The notes under the pieces: model-generated
Databases searched by the model: none
What the model was told of the DNA's origin: nothing
The model's input: the letters and a program-made list of their open reading frames with translations, nothing else
Shown here: positions 27,255 to 36,041 of the stretch, piece after piece
Numbering within the stretch: the stretch's first letter is position 1
Layout of the letters: every line of letters begins with the position of its first letter
Program-made: the position numbers and the translations under genes
Assembly (NCBI RefSeq): GCF_002001125.1
Contig: NZ_MUNV01000011.1
Location: 284,125-348,124 of the forward strand
From: Rhodanobacter sp. B04
GTDB taxonomy: Bacteria > Pseudomonadota > Gammaproteobacteria > Xanthomonadales > Rhodanobacteraceae
Direction: 5' to 3'
Length of the DNA stretch: 64,000 nt

Positions 27255-27333
27255 GGCGAAAACCTCGCAGCGTGGTAGGAAGCCCTTTGCCAGGGCTGCA
27301 CTTACCTTTTAGCGAGACGGCGCCCGCGGGCAC

Positions 27334-27347
27334 TTGACGCCGATCAA
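27334..27347 (-). promoter_or_regulatory. FNR-type box
   Basis: TTGAC-GCCG-ATCAA, centre 86 bases from the GNAT start at 27254. Confidence 0.72.
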
Positions 27348-27403
27348 GTGAAACAGAGATCGCGGCCTTTGCTGCCTGCTTGTCCGGGCTGCGTCGATAG
27401 CGG

Positions 27404-27417
27404 TTGACCCAGATCAA
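27404..27417 (+). promoter_or_regulatory. FNR-type box
   Basis: TTGAC-CCAG-ATCAA, centre 67 bases before the Usp ATG at 27478. With the box at 27334 it forms a divergent pair 70 bases apart. Confidence 0.72.
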
Positions 27418-27477
27418 GACGCATGAGTAATGCCGGGATGAGTGTTGATGCAACGAATTCAGTCACGGTGCGCCGCC

Positions 27478-28281
27478 ATGTTGGAAATCCTCATCAACAC
27501 AGAAGAGATGAGCAACGACAATCCCGTGGTGCGAACGGGCCTTGCGCTGGCGAGCCGCCATGGCGCCTATGCGACGGGCCTCAACATCGTCGAGGTGTTT
27601 CCGTCGTCCATGGCCATGCCCGATGTCATGGCCGTGCTGGAGACGGAGGAGTACGAAGCCAGGCAATGCGCTGCCTGGTGGTCGGATCAATGCCGCGAAC
27701 ATGGCGTCCAGGGTGGCTGGGAAGTGATCCGTGGTGTCTATGTGCCGGCGCTGGCGCGACGTTCGTGCATGGCGGATATCACGGTAAGCCGCTTGCCGAA
27801 TCGCGAGGCCGGCTATCCCCCGGGCATGGATTACATGACGCGCGTCTTGCTTGCGGCGGCATCGCCGATGCTGCTGGTTCCGCCCAGGTGGGATGGCAGC
27901 TTGCGTCAGGAAAGAATCCTGGTGGCCTGGAACAGCACGCAGGAATCCATGCGCGCATTGCGTGCCGCCTTACCGCTTCTGCGCGAGGCCGAAACGGTCT
28001 GCCTGGTCGATGGCGCAAGCGAGGGATTGCCCGGCATCACGCCGCCCCCGCTGCCGGTGCATGACTGGCTCACGAGGCAAGGCGTCAAATTGCACTCCAC
28101 GCTACCGTTTCCATCGACGACAAAAGCTGGCGAAGCGCTGCTCAAGCAGGCCGCGGCGATGCGCGCAGATCTGTTGGTGATGGGGGCATGGGGTCATTCG
28201 CGAGTGGGTGAGCTGATCCTGGGCGGCACGACGCGTCATGTGCTTCAGCATGCCGAATTGCCGGTGCTTCTGGCGCATTGA
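27478..28281 (+). CDS. Tandem universal stress protein
   Basis: A 267-residue two-half Usp protein. The C-terminal half begins RILVAWNSTQESMRALRAALPLL and ends VMGAWGHSRVGELILGGTTRHVL, degenerate at the last Gly-Ser/Thr position. Starts at 27442-27448 are in frame, but the start site predicted from the FNR box (27452) favours ATG 27478. Its N-terminal half is more divergent than in the relatives. Confidence 0.85.
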   Translation: MLEILINTEEMSNDNPVVRTGLALASRHGAYATGLNIVEVFPSSMAMPDVMAVLETEEYEARQCAAWWSDQCREHGVQGGWEVIRGVYVPALARRSCMADITVSRLPNREAGYPPGMDYMTRVLLAAASPMLLVPPRWDGSLRQERILVAWNSTQESMRALRAALPLLREAETVCLVDGASEGLPGITPPPLPVHDWLTRQGVKLHSTLPFPSTTKAGEALLKQAAAMRADLLVMGAWGHSRVGELILGGTTRHVLQHAELPVLLAH

Positions 28282-28432
28282 GCGTACCGTGCTTCAAGCA
28301 AGCCTCGCGCGCTGCAACGAAGCATCCAACTTGACACTCGATCTTCACTGCGTGTCTTGAAAGGCTTTGGCATGGCGGGGAGCATGGTGGCCCGCGTGGC
28401 TGAATGCACTACGGCACATGGTGGAAAACGGC

Positions 28433-28864
28433 TCAGTCGAGTTCCCGCGACCCGGTCAGCGCACAAGAGACGCGTTGCATCAGTTCGGCCAGCGCAGCCA
28501 TCACATCATCCAGGCTCACGATGCCGATCAGTTGGTCCTGGTCGTCCACGATCGGCATGCGACGGACGTCGCTGCCCAGCATCATGCCGATGATTTCGTC
28601 GATTGTCGTGTCCGCATGACAAGTCACCAGCGGCGTGGATTGAATATCGCGCAAGGTTTTTTCCTGGCCAATGTCGTTGGCCAGGAAACGGATGGTCAGA
28701 TCGCGGTCCGTCACAACGCCACTGGGCAGCATGCCCGCCAGGGTGTTCTTCATGGTCACCACGCATCCCACATCGTGCTGACGCATGGTGCGGGCGGCCT
28801 CGCAGATGGTGGACGACTCGTTCAATTGAACGACGCGGGATGTCCCGATATCGGCGGCGCGCAT
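28433..28864 (-). CDS. CBS domain pair protein
   Basis: A 143-residue protein made of two CBS motifs (about residues 8-60 and 75-130; RTMRQHDVGCVVTM and MMLGSDVRRMPIVDDQDQLIGIVSL). Such pairs bind adenosine nucleotides and sense energy state; the dormancy protein HrpB/Rv2626c-type in the DosR regulon is a loose comparison. The start at MRAADIGTSR follows CTGGAG by six bases and lies 22 bases from the start site predicted from the FNR box at 28921; longer starts at 28870 and 28891 are possible. Confidence 0.85.
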   Translation of the reverse strand: MRAADIGTSRVVQLNESSTICEAARTMRQHDVGCVVTMKNTLAGMLPSGVVTDRDLTIRFLANDIGQEKTLRDIQSTPLVTCHADTTIDEIIGMMLGSDVRRMPIVDDQDQLIGIVSLDDVMAALAELMQRVSCALTGSRELD

Positions 28865-28920
28865 GGCCATCTCCAGGCTGAAATACGCCACTCATCCTAG
28901 ACCGGCGCCACATTGCTGGC

Positions 28921-28934
28921 TTGACCCGCGTCAA
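28921..28934 (-). promoter_or_regulatory. FNR-type box
   Basis: TTGAC-CCGC-GTCAA, symmetric. Centre 64 bases from the CBS gene start on the minus strand; it is also 135 bases upstream of the Crp/Fnr gene on the plus strand. Confidence 0.72.
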
Positions 28935-28957
28935 GTATGGAAGGTGGCCGCGGCGCT

Positions 28958-29004
28958 GTTACAAACCGTTACAAAGCGTTACCGGCCCGAACTACTGCCG
29001 TTAC
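28958..29004 (+). promoter_or_regulatory. Phased GTTAC repeats, candidate response-regulator site
   Basis: GTTAC occurs at 28958, 28968, 28978 and 29000; the first two are GTTACAAA. The ten-base phasing is typical of OmpR/PhoB-type regulators that bind tandem direct repeats. TAGAGT at 29015-29020 could be the -10, giving a start about 35 bases before the Crp/Fnr ATG. An OmpR-type regulator is encoded at 31857. Confidence 0.5.
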
Positions 29005-29062
29005 GAGCCCGACCTAGAGTTGGCACCGCAGTCAAGCAGGACTGCTTGCCGGGGTAAGTGTC

Positions 29063-29806
29063 ATGACAGCGTTGGCATCCGACGTTCGCGCCACTTTGGC
29101 AAACAAGCCTTATGGCTCCGTGGCCATGGCAATCCGTGGCAATATTGATGAGCCTGACATCGATATCGAAGCGATTCGCGCACACGTGCCAGTCCGTCGT
29201 TGCAAACATGCCGCGGGGCAGAGCATCTATCACGCCGGCCAGCCGTTCCATGCGATCCACCTGGTGCATGTGGGCTCCTATAAAACCAGTGAACTGGCTG
29301 CCGATGGCCGTGAACAGGTGACCGGATTCCGCATGCGCGGCGATCTGATCGGTATCGAATCCATCGGCCTGACAACCTATGCCAGCGATGTGATCGCCCT
29401 GGAAGACAGCGAAACCTGGGAACTGCCTTATCCAGCGGTGCTGCGCGCCTGTCTGCATATCCCGGAGCTGCAATCGCACCTGACCGCGGCCATGGCCGCG
29501 GAAATCCGCTGTGATCGTTCATGGATGTTGATGCTTGGCACCCTGGCGGCCGAGTGCCGTGTCGCAGCCTTCCTGCTGGATGTGGCCGCACGCTACGCGC
29601 GATTGGGCTACAGCGCCAGGCACTTCATCCTGCGCATGAGCCGGGTCGACATGGCCAGCTTCCTGGCCCTGAAACACGAAACGGTGAGCCGCGCGCTGTC
29701 CCGCCTGCATGACCTGAACTACATCGACGTGCAGCGTCGCGAGGTGCATGTATTGGATGCCGATGGGTTGCGTTCGATGGCGGGGATCAGCGCCACGTTG
29801 AATTGA
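29063..29806 (+). CDS. Crp/Fnr family transcriptional regulator, FNR-type helix without N-terminal Cys cluster
   Basis: A 247-residue regulator with a cyclic-nucleotide-type sensor domain (about 40-160; GREQVTGFRMRGDLIGIESIG is FNR-like) and a C-terminal winged helix. The recognition helix ETVSR (206-210) equals the FNR E-x-x-S-R residues that read TTGAT. FNR's three N-terminal cysteines are absent: the only Cys are at 47, 130, 150 and 165. It should therefore bind the FNR boxes around it but probably does not hold an FNR-type [4Fe-4S] cluster. It ends 20 bases inside the tail of the kinase gene on the other strand. Confidence 0.88.
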   Translation: MTALASDVRATLANKPYGSVAMAIRGNIDEPDIDIEAIRAHVPVRRCKHAAGQSIYHAGQPFHAIHLVHVGSYKTSELAADGREQVTGFRMRGDLIGIESIGLTTYASDVIALEDSETWELPYPAVLRACLHIPELQSHLTAAMAAEIRCDRSWMLMLGTLAAECRVAAFLLDVAARYARLGYSARHFILRMSRVDMASFLALKHETVSRALSRLHDLNYIDVQRREVHVLDADGLRSMAGISATLN

Positions 29807-31847
29807 GCGGAATCACCGCACTGCTGTCGTGATCGAGCACGCGGCGAATGGCCGCGCCAAGTTGCTCGCAGCGATAAGGCTTGCGCAGCAATTCGAAGGC
29901 ACCGAAGGCATCGGTCTCGATGTCCATCGCGGCGTATTCGTAGCCGGAAGTGAAAAGGATGGGTAGATGTGGATAGTGCTCGCGTGCCTTCGCCGCCAGT
30001 TCGAAACCCGTCATGTCCCCGCCCAGCACGATATCCGTGAAAAGCAGATCGATATCCGGATGCTTCGCCAGTTGCTCGAGCGCCGCCGCAGCGTTGTCGG
30101 CTTCGAACGAGGTATAGCCCAACGTGCGCAGGAAGGAGACGGCGATACGCCGCACTTCCGGTTCGTCTTCCACGACAAGTACAAACTCGTGACCGTGGCG
30201 CAGTGGCGTCGAGGCAACCTCCTCGCCGGTCGTCTTTGCAGCGGCCGGCAGGAAAAGTTGAACACGCGTGCCGTTGCCCACCTGGCTCTCGATATGCAGA
30301 TGGCCGCCGGACTGCTTCACAAAGCCATAGACCATGCTCAGGCCGAGTCCGCTGCCTTTTCCGACGTCCTTGGTCGTGAAAAACGGCTCCAGCACACGCG
30401 TCAGGACCTCCGGCGCAATGCCTGCGCCGTTATCGGTTACGGTAAAGACGACGTAGGAGCCGGGCGCAAGCCTGGCGTCATCTTCGGCATGCGTGATGTT
30501 GTAGGCACGCGCCACCATGGAAAGGCGTCCACCGCGCGGCATCGCATCGCGCGCGTTGAGTGCCAGATTGATCAATGCCGCTTCCAGTTCTCCCGAATCC
30601 GCGTATACCGCAGGCGTAGTTTTGGCGCACTCGGCGGTCACCACGATACGTTCGCCCAACGTACGGCCCAGCATGTCGCTCAGATCGGCCAGCAATTGCA
30701 CTGTTTGGACGGCATGCGGCAACAGATGCTGGCGGCGTGAGAAGGTAAGCAGTTTGCGGGTGAGTGCCGCACCGCGCTCGACGGCGCGTGAAGCGCTTTC
30801 GACGGTTTCCCGCGTTGCCTGATCGTCCGGCATGTCGGCCTCCAGCAGCTGCAGGTTGCCGGAAATCACCGTCAGCAGATTGTTGAAATCATGCGCAATG
30901 CCGCCAGTGAGCTGACCGAGCGCATCGAGGCGCTGCGCATGTGCCAGCTGTTCTTCACTGCGTTCACGCTGAATGGATGCGGCCAGAATGTTCGCGACTG
31001 ATTGTAGAAAATTCAGTCGATCCCGGTCGAAATAGCCCTTCTGGCGAGCCAGCGCCAACAGCAGCCCCAAGGGTCCATGCCTATCGGGCAAAAACACGAG
31101 AGCGGCGTCTTGGTAATCGCCGCTCAAGGAAGGGCATATGCGGCGAAGGCTTTCGATGACGGCGCCTTGCGCGGGTGGTTGATCATCGACATCCGGCGTC
31201 GCGCTACGTGTCATGGCATGCAGCGCGGGATCGCCCGACAAGCTCTCCAGCACGGCTTGAGGCAGACCCATCGAGGCGGGGACTTGCAAGCGGACATGGC
31301 GCGGGTCGGTCAGCAGAATCGCCATTGCGGGAATATCGAGGGTAGTTGCCACCAACTCGGGCATTTCGCCGATGGCTTGTTTGTGATGCGTGGCCTCAAG
31401 CAGACGCCGACCCATCTGGGCCATGGCAGCGTCAAAGCGGGCGCGTTCCAGGGCCTGGCGTGCACGCTGCGTTTCGGAGATATCGCGGATCGATGCTGCA
31501 TACAGCGTTCCCATCGATGCAGCGACCGGGCTCAAGCCGATTTCCACGGGAAAGGATTGGCCGTCAGCGCGTACGCCGGTCAGCTCGTAGCCGGCGCCCA
31601 TCGGACGCTCGCGCGGGTTGGACATGTAATGGGTGCGATGTGCGATGTGCGCTTGCCGCAGCGCCGCCGGCAGCAGCGCTTCCACCTTCAAACCGGCAAG
31701 CGTACCTGCTCCATAGCCGAACAGGCGCTCCGCATGCGCATTGGTCAGCACGATGACACCCTGCCGATCGACCACGATCATCGCGTCCGGTGCCATCTCG
31801 AATAATGAACGGAACAGGTTCGCGTCCGGAGCTTGCTTGCTGAACAT
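29787..31847 (-). CDS. Hybrid sensor histidine kinase (PAS-GAF-HisKA-HATPase-REC)
   Basis: A 686-residue kinase with no membrane segment. An N-terminal PAS domain (about 10-125; MAPDAMIVVDRQGVIVLTN) is followed by a GAF-like region (150-290), HisKA with LGQLTGGIAHDFNNLLTVI (phosphorylated His in AHDFNN), an ATPase with VTDNGAGI and GKGSGLGLSMVYG, and a C-terminal receiver domain (FVLVVEDEPEVRR; Asp in DLLFTDIVLGG). It probably senses a cytoplasmic redox or ligand signal. It follows the response regulator by nine bases and is probably its partner. Confidence 0.9.
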   Translation of the reverse strand: MFSKQAPDANLFRSLFEMAPDAMIVVDRQGVIVLTNAHAERLFGYGAGTLAGLKVEALLPAALRQAHIAHRTHYMSNPRERPMGAGYELTGVRADGQSFPVEIGLSPVAASMGTLYAASIRDISETQRARQALERARFDAAMAQMGRRLLEATHHKQAIGEMPELVATTLDIPAMAILLTDPRHVRLQVPASMGLPQAVLESLSGDPALHAMTRSATPDVDDQPPAQGAVIESLRRICPSLSGDYQDAALVFLPDRHGPLGLLLALARQKGYFDRDRLNFLQSVANILAASIQRERSEEQLAHAQRLDALGQLTGGIAHDFNNLLTVISGNLQLLEADMPDDQATRETVESASRAVERGAALTRKLLTFSRRQHLLPHAVQTVQLLADLSDMLGRTLGERIVVTAECAKTTPAVYADSGELEAALINLALNARDAMPRGGRLSMVARAYNITHAEDDARLAPGSYVVFTVTDNGAGIAPEVLTRVLEPFFTTKDVGKGSGLGLSMVYGFVKQSGGHLHIESQVGNGTRVQLFLPAAAKTTGEEVASTPLRHGHEFVLVVEDEPEVRRIAVSFLRTLGYTSFEADNAAAALEQLAKHPDIDLLFTDIVLGGDMTGFELAAKAREHYPHLPILFTSGYEYAAMDIETDAFGAFELLRKPYRCEQLGAAIRRVLDHDSSAVIPLNSTWR

Positions 31848-31856
31848 GGCGCTGCC

Positions 31857-32612
31857 TTATACCCGCTGGACCGTCGACGAAAACAGATAGCCCGTGCCAC
31901 GGATCGACTTGATCCGTTGAGGACGGGCGGGATCGGGCTCAATCTTGCGGCGCAGGCGGCCGATCTGCACGTCGATCGAACGATCAAACGGTCCCGCATC
32001 ACGGCCATGGATATGCGTCATCAACTGGTCGCGGGTAAGGACCTGATTGGCGTGTTCCACGAAAACCCCGAGCAACGTGAATTCGCCGCTGGTCAGCAGA
32101 ATCGGTTCGCCTTGCGGTCCGGACAAGGTGTGCGATCGCGGATCGAGCACATAGCCATCGAACGACAGACGCCAGGGATGGCCTGCTTTGACGTCTGATG
32201 CCTTGGCTGGCGGTGCAGTGCGACGTAGGACGCTGCGCACGCGTGCCAGCAACTCGCGCAGATCAAACGGTTTGGTGACGTAGTCGTCCGCGCCGAGCTC
32301 GAGGCCCACGACGCGATCCACCGACTCGCCGCGTCCGGTCACGATAATCACCGGGCCATGCCAATGCTCACGCAGATGGCGGGTGAGGGTGAAGCCATCT
32401 TCGCCAGGCAACCCCAGATCGAGCATGACGATATCCACGGCTTCGCTGTCCAGAACGCGGCGCATCTGGGCACCGTCACCGGCCGTGCTGACACGAAAGC
32501 CATGGCTGCCGAAGTAGCGGCTGAGGATCTGGGCAATCTCGGTATCGTCATCAACGACCAGCAGATGTGTCGGCGCCATCGCAGACGACGCAGGACTAAG
32601 CGACATGGCCAT
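31857..32612 (-). CDS. OmpR-family response regulator
   Basis: A 251-residue regulator: receiver domain (LLVVDDDTEIAQ, phosphorylation Asp in VMLDLGLPGEDG, KPF at DDYVTKPFDLREL) and OmpR-type winged helix (LTSGEFTLLGVFVEHANQVLTRDQL ... RGTGYLF; here quoted in parts). The start at 32612 follows GGAG by six bases. It precedes the kinase gene in one transcript and is divergent from the exporter operon. A candidate target is the phased GTTAC repeat before the Crp/Fnr gene. Confidence 0.9.
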   Translation of the reverse strand: MAMSLSPASSAMAPTHLLVVDDDTEIAQILSRYFGSHGFRVSTAGDGAQMRRVLDSEAVDIVMLDLGLPGEDGFTLTRHLREHWHGPVIIVTGRGESVDRVVGLELGADDYVTKPFDLRELLARVRSVLRRTAPPAKASDVKAGHPWRLSFDGYVLDPRSHTLSGPQGEPILLTSGEFTLLGVFVEHANQVLTRDQLMTHIHGRDAGPFDRSIDVQIGRLRRKIEPDPARPQRIKSIRGTGYLFSSTVQRV

Positions 32613-32732
32613 CTGAAACTCCGATCCCCCGTGGTGCCTGATTCAACGGAACACTCCGACCAGAGCATACGCTAGCGCCGGTTGGCTTGCAGTAGCTGCC
32701 TGATGCACGCGGCAACTTGAATGCGAATTCAA

Positions 32733-32746
32733 TTGACTTCGCTCAA
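32733..32746 (+). promoter_or_regulatory. Weak FNR-type box with -10 at 32769
   Basis: TTGAC-TTCG-CTCAA, weaker in the right half. Its centre lies exactly 41.5 bases before the ATG of the exporter ATPase, and TAAAGT at 32769-32774 is a good -10; transcription would start at the ATG itself. Confidence 0.55.
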
Positions 32747-32780
32747 ATGGGGCAGGCCCGCGGCTGCCTAAAGTCGCAGC

Positions 32781-33476
32781 ATGGAAAACGCGGCCATTCA
32801 AGCTACCGGTCTGACCAAGTCGTTCGGCGAAGGGGCTGCCGCGACGCTGGCCGTGCGCGGGGCGACCTTTGAAGCGCATTACGGCGAGATGCTTTTCATC
32901 GTTGGTCCGTCAGGCAGCGGTAAGACGACTTTGCTCAGCATGATCTCGGGCATCCTGCGGCCCAGTTCGGGCAGCGTGACGGTCAAGGGCGCCAACCTGT
33001 GGCAGCTCGATGCCGACGATCTTGCCGAATTCCGGCTCCGGACGATCGGTTTCGTGTTTCAGGACTTTCATCTGTTTCCCAAGCTCACCACGGCAGAGAA
33101 CGTGGCGATTCCCCTGGTGCTGCGCCGGGAGGACTGGAATGCGTCGCTGGACAAGGGCGAGCAGATGCTGGCCATCGTCGGCCTGAAGGGCCGTGGGCAA
33201 TTGCCGCCGGTCAAGCTGAGCGGCGGCGAGCAGCAGCGTGTCGCCATCGCTCGTGCGCTGGTTGGTGATCCGGAATTGCTGATACTCGATGAGCCAACCG
33301 CGTCGCTTGATGGCGATACCGGCCGCATGATCGTGCAGTTCGTGCGCGAGCACGTGCTCAATCCCACCCGTTGTGTCCTGATCGTCACCCATGACGCGCG
33401 CATTCTCGAATTCGCGGATCGCGTCGTGCACATGGAAGACGGATGCATCACGGCAGGGACGGAGAAGACCTTATGA
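32781..33476 (+). CDS. ABC exporter ATPase (LolD/MacB/DevA-like)
   Basis: A 231-residue ATPase with Walker A GPSGSGKTT (about residue 42), Q-loop FVFQDFHLF, signature LSGGEQQRVAIARALV and Walker B LLILDEPTASLD. The type is that of LolD, MacB and DevA, which power exporters with FtsX-like permeases. No ribosome-binding site precedes the ATG; the FNR box and -10 suggest a leaderless transcript. The next gene starts inside its stop (ATGA), and the ATPase-adaptor-outer membrane factor-permease genes form one operon. Confidence 0.92.
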   Translation: MENAAIQATGLTKSFGEGAAATLAVRGATFEAHYGEMLFIVGPSGSGKTTLLSMISGILRPSSGSVTVKGANLWQLDADDLAEFRLRTIGFVFQDFHLFPKLTTAENVAIPLVLRREDWNASLDKGEQMLAIVGLKGRGQLPPVKLSGGEQQRVAIARALVGDPELLILDEPTASLDGDTGRMIVQFVREHVLNPTRCVLIVTHDARILEFADRVVHMEDGCITAGTEKTL

Positions 33477-34558
33477 GAAACCGCATCATTTTCCTGGTGG
33501 CGGCACTCGGTGCCCTGATGGCGATCGCCAGCGCCTATTTCTATGGCCGGGAACAACCGGCCCAAGCGCCCGTGTTCAGTCCCGCCACCAATCCCTATGC
33601 CAATGGCATCTACGCCAATGGCATCGTGGAAAGCTCCCAGGGCAGCGGCGAGAACATCAACATCTATCCGGATGTGTCCGGTCGCATCACGCAGATCATG
33701 GTGCACGAAGGCGATCATGTCGCCGCCGGGCAGCCCTTGCTGGTGATCGACAACTCGGTGCAACTGGCTCTGGCCGAGCAACAGAAGCGTCAGGGCGACG
33801 CGGCACTTGCCACGCTGCAGGAATTGCAGGCGCAGCCACGCAGGGAAACGCTGGCGGTCGCCGCCGCCCAGGTTGTGCAGGCCGAGGCCAGCCAGAAAAC
33901 GGCCAGCGATACCTTCGAGAAGCAGCGTCATTCCTATGCGATCGACCCGCGTTCGGTCAGCAAGGACACGCTCGACAACGACAGGGATGCACTGGAGGTC
34001 GCCAAGGCCAATCTCGGTCTTGCACGCCGCCAATACGAACTGACCAAGGCTGGCGCGTGGAGCTACGACATCCGCAACCAGCAGATGCAATACAACGCCC
34101 TGGAGCAGGCGTATCAGGCTTCCGACGCGCTGCTGCAGAAATACACGATACGCGCATCGACCGACGGCATCGTGCTGGCCATGAATACGGCACCGGGGAG
34201 CTACGTGTCGGCGCAAGGCGCATACGACGCCTATACCCAGGGTTACGACCCGATCATCGTGATGGGTGGTCCGCAAGACTACCTGTCCGTGCGCTGCTTC
34301 ATCGACGAAATCCTGCTCGACCGGCTGCCCTCGCCGATGCACATGAAGGCGCAGATGTCGGTGCGCGGCACCAAGCTGAAGATTCCGCTCGAATTCGTGC
34401 GCATGCAGCCGTATGTGACGCCCAAGATCGAACTCTCCGACCAGCGCCTGGAGCGCGTGGACCTGCGCGTGTTGCCGATCATCTTCCGCTTCAGGAAACC
34501 CGCCGATGCGGCCATCTATCCGGGGCAACTGGTCGATGTCTACGTGGCTGAAAAATAG
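33473..34558 (+). CDS. Periplasmic adaptor (HlyD/DevB-type membrane fusion protein)
   Basis: A 361-residue adaptor with an N-terminal membrane anchor (IIFLVAALGALMAIASAYF), a beta-barrel/lipoyl half (NGIVESSQGSG...VSGRITQIMV), a long alpha hairpin (about 95-210) and the returning lipoyl half (STDGIVLAMNTAPGSYV). It should join the ABC permease to the outer-membrane factor. It overlaps the ATPase stop by four bases and the next gene by 23. Confidence 0.88.
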   Translation: MRNRIIFLVAALGALMAIASAYFYGREQPAQAPVFSPATNPYANGIYANGIVESSQGSGENINIYPDVSGRITQIMVHEGDHVAAGQPLLVIDNSVQLALAEQQKRQGDAALATLQELQAQPRRETLAVAAAQVVQAEASQKTASDTFEKQRHSYAIDPRSVSKDTLDNDRDALEVAKANLGLARRQYELTKAGAWSYDIRNQQMQYNALEQAYQASDALLQKYTIRASTDGIVLAMNTAPGSYVSAQGAYDAYTQGYDPIIVMGGPQDYLSVRCFIDEILLDRLPSPMHMKAQMSVRGTKLKIPLEFVRMQPYVTPKIELSDQRLERVDLRVLPIIFRFRKPADAAIYPGQLVDVYVAEK

Positions 34559-36041
34559 TCTTGCGGCTTCGGGCCTGGTTTTTCTGCTGGGTGCCTGCGC
34601 AGTCGGGCCGGACTTCACGAGACCGCCCGCGCCGGCCGGTGCGCGTTACCTGCCGCGCGGCGACCTGCCGGGGGACGTGACGGCGATCGGGCAGACCCAG
34701 CATTTCGATCTGCTGCAGTCGCCCGATGCGGATTGGTGGCACCTGTTCGGCTCAGCCGAACTCGATCAATGGGTCGGCACGGCCATCGCCGGCAATCCGA
34801 GCGTGCAGTCGGCCCAGGCCAGTCTGCGCGAAAGCCAGGACAACCTGCGCGCGGGACAAGGCATTTTCTTCCCTCAACTGGGTGTCGGTGCCGATGCCAC
34901 GCGCGAGCGGCCATCTCCTTCCATGCTCGGCCAGCATGGCATCGGCAGCATCTTCAATCTCTTCACCCTCAGCGCCACCGTCAGCTATGCGCTGGATCTG
35001 TTCGGCGGCGAACGCAGGACGGTGGAAGGCCTGCACGCCGAAGTGGAGATGCAGCGTTACACCATGGAAGGCACCTACCTGACCTTGACCGGCAATGTGG
35101 TGAATGCCGCGATCGCGCGCCAGGCCTATGCGGACGAAATCGACGTGATGCATGGCTTGGTATCGCTGCAGACGCAGCAACTCGGGCTGCTCGATACACG
35201 CATACGATCGGGCGCCGAGGTTTACGGCGATTTGCTCGCCCTGCGCAGCGCGCGCGCATCGAACCTGGCGCAACTGGCGTCGCTGGAACTGAAACGCGAT
35301 CAGGCGGACCACCTGCTGCACGCTTTATTGGGGCAAAGCGCCGGCGAGTCGCAGCTTCCCGCCTTGCGCTTCGAAGCGCTGCATCTCCCTGCCAGCCTGC
35401 CGGTCAGCCTGCCTTCCGATCTGGTGCATCAGCGGCCGGACATTCTCGCCGCCGAAGCACAGTTGCATGAGGCCAGTGCCGAAATCGGCGTTGCCACGGC
35501 TGCGATGTTCCCGAGCATCACCCTGGGCGGCGATGGCGGATCGGCCGCCAATGCCGCCGGTGCGCTCGGTAAAGGCCAGAACCAGTACTGGAGCGCAGGG
35601 GCAGATATCAACCTGCCGGTTTTCCAGGGTGGCACGCACTGGTACAACCGCAAGGCGGCGATCGACGCCTACCAGAAATCGTTGCAGGACTATCGCGGCA
35701 CCGTGCTCGCCGCATTCGAACAGGTCGCCGACGTGCTCAAGGCGCTGCAGCACGATGCGGAAGCCTTGCAGGCCGATGACGAGGCCGCACGCGATGCCGC
35801 GCAGGCGCTGGCCCTGATCCAGGCCAACTATGCGGCCGGCTTGGTGAACTACGTGGATGTGCTGGTCGCCGATGTGCAATACCGGCAGAGCAAGTTGGCC
35901 TATGTGCGGAGCCTGGCCCAGCGCTATCAGGACACCGTCGCGCTGTACGTGGCGCTTGGCGGCGGCTGGTGGAAAGCGCCGCATGCCGAGGCGATGCCGC
36001 CATCGGCGCACGTGACGCAGGCGAGCAGGGCGCAGCCATGA
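34536..36041 (+). CDS. Outer-membrane efflux factor, NodT/OprM-type lipoprotein
   Basis: A 501-residue TolC-family protein with a lipoprotein signal (SGLVFLLGAC, Cys as the lipidated residue) and the usual start GPDFTRPPAPAGARY. Two long repeat halves of alternating helices and strands follow; LVHQRPDILAAEAQLHEASAEIG-type motif is seen (in part) near residue 300. It provides the outer-membrane channel for the exporter. The start overlaps the adaptor gene by 23 bases. Confidence 0.92.
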   Translation: MSTWLKNSLAASGLVFLLGACAVGPDFTRPPAPAGARYLPRGDLPGDVTAIGQTQHFDLLQSPDADWWHLFGSAELDQWVGTAIAGNPSVQSAQASLRESQDNLRAGQGIFFPQLGVGADATRERPSPSMLGQHGIGSIFNLFTLSATVSYALDLFGGERRTVEGLHAEVEMQRYTMEGTYLTLTGNVVNAAIARQAYADEIDVMHGLVSLQTQQLGLLDTRIRSGAEVYGDLLALRSARASNLAQLASLELKRDQADHLLHALLGQSAGESQLPALRFEALHLPASLPVSLPSDLVHQRPDILAAEAQLHEASAEIGVATAAMFPSITLGGDGGSAANAAGALGKGQNQYWSAGADINLPVFQGGTHWYNRKAAIDAYQKSLQDYRGTVLAAFEQVADVLKALQHDAEALQADDEAARDAAQALALIQANYAAGLVNYVDVLVADVQYRQSKLAYVRSLAQRYQDTVALYVALGGGWWKAPHAEAMPPSAHVTQASRAQP

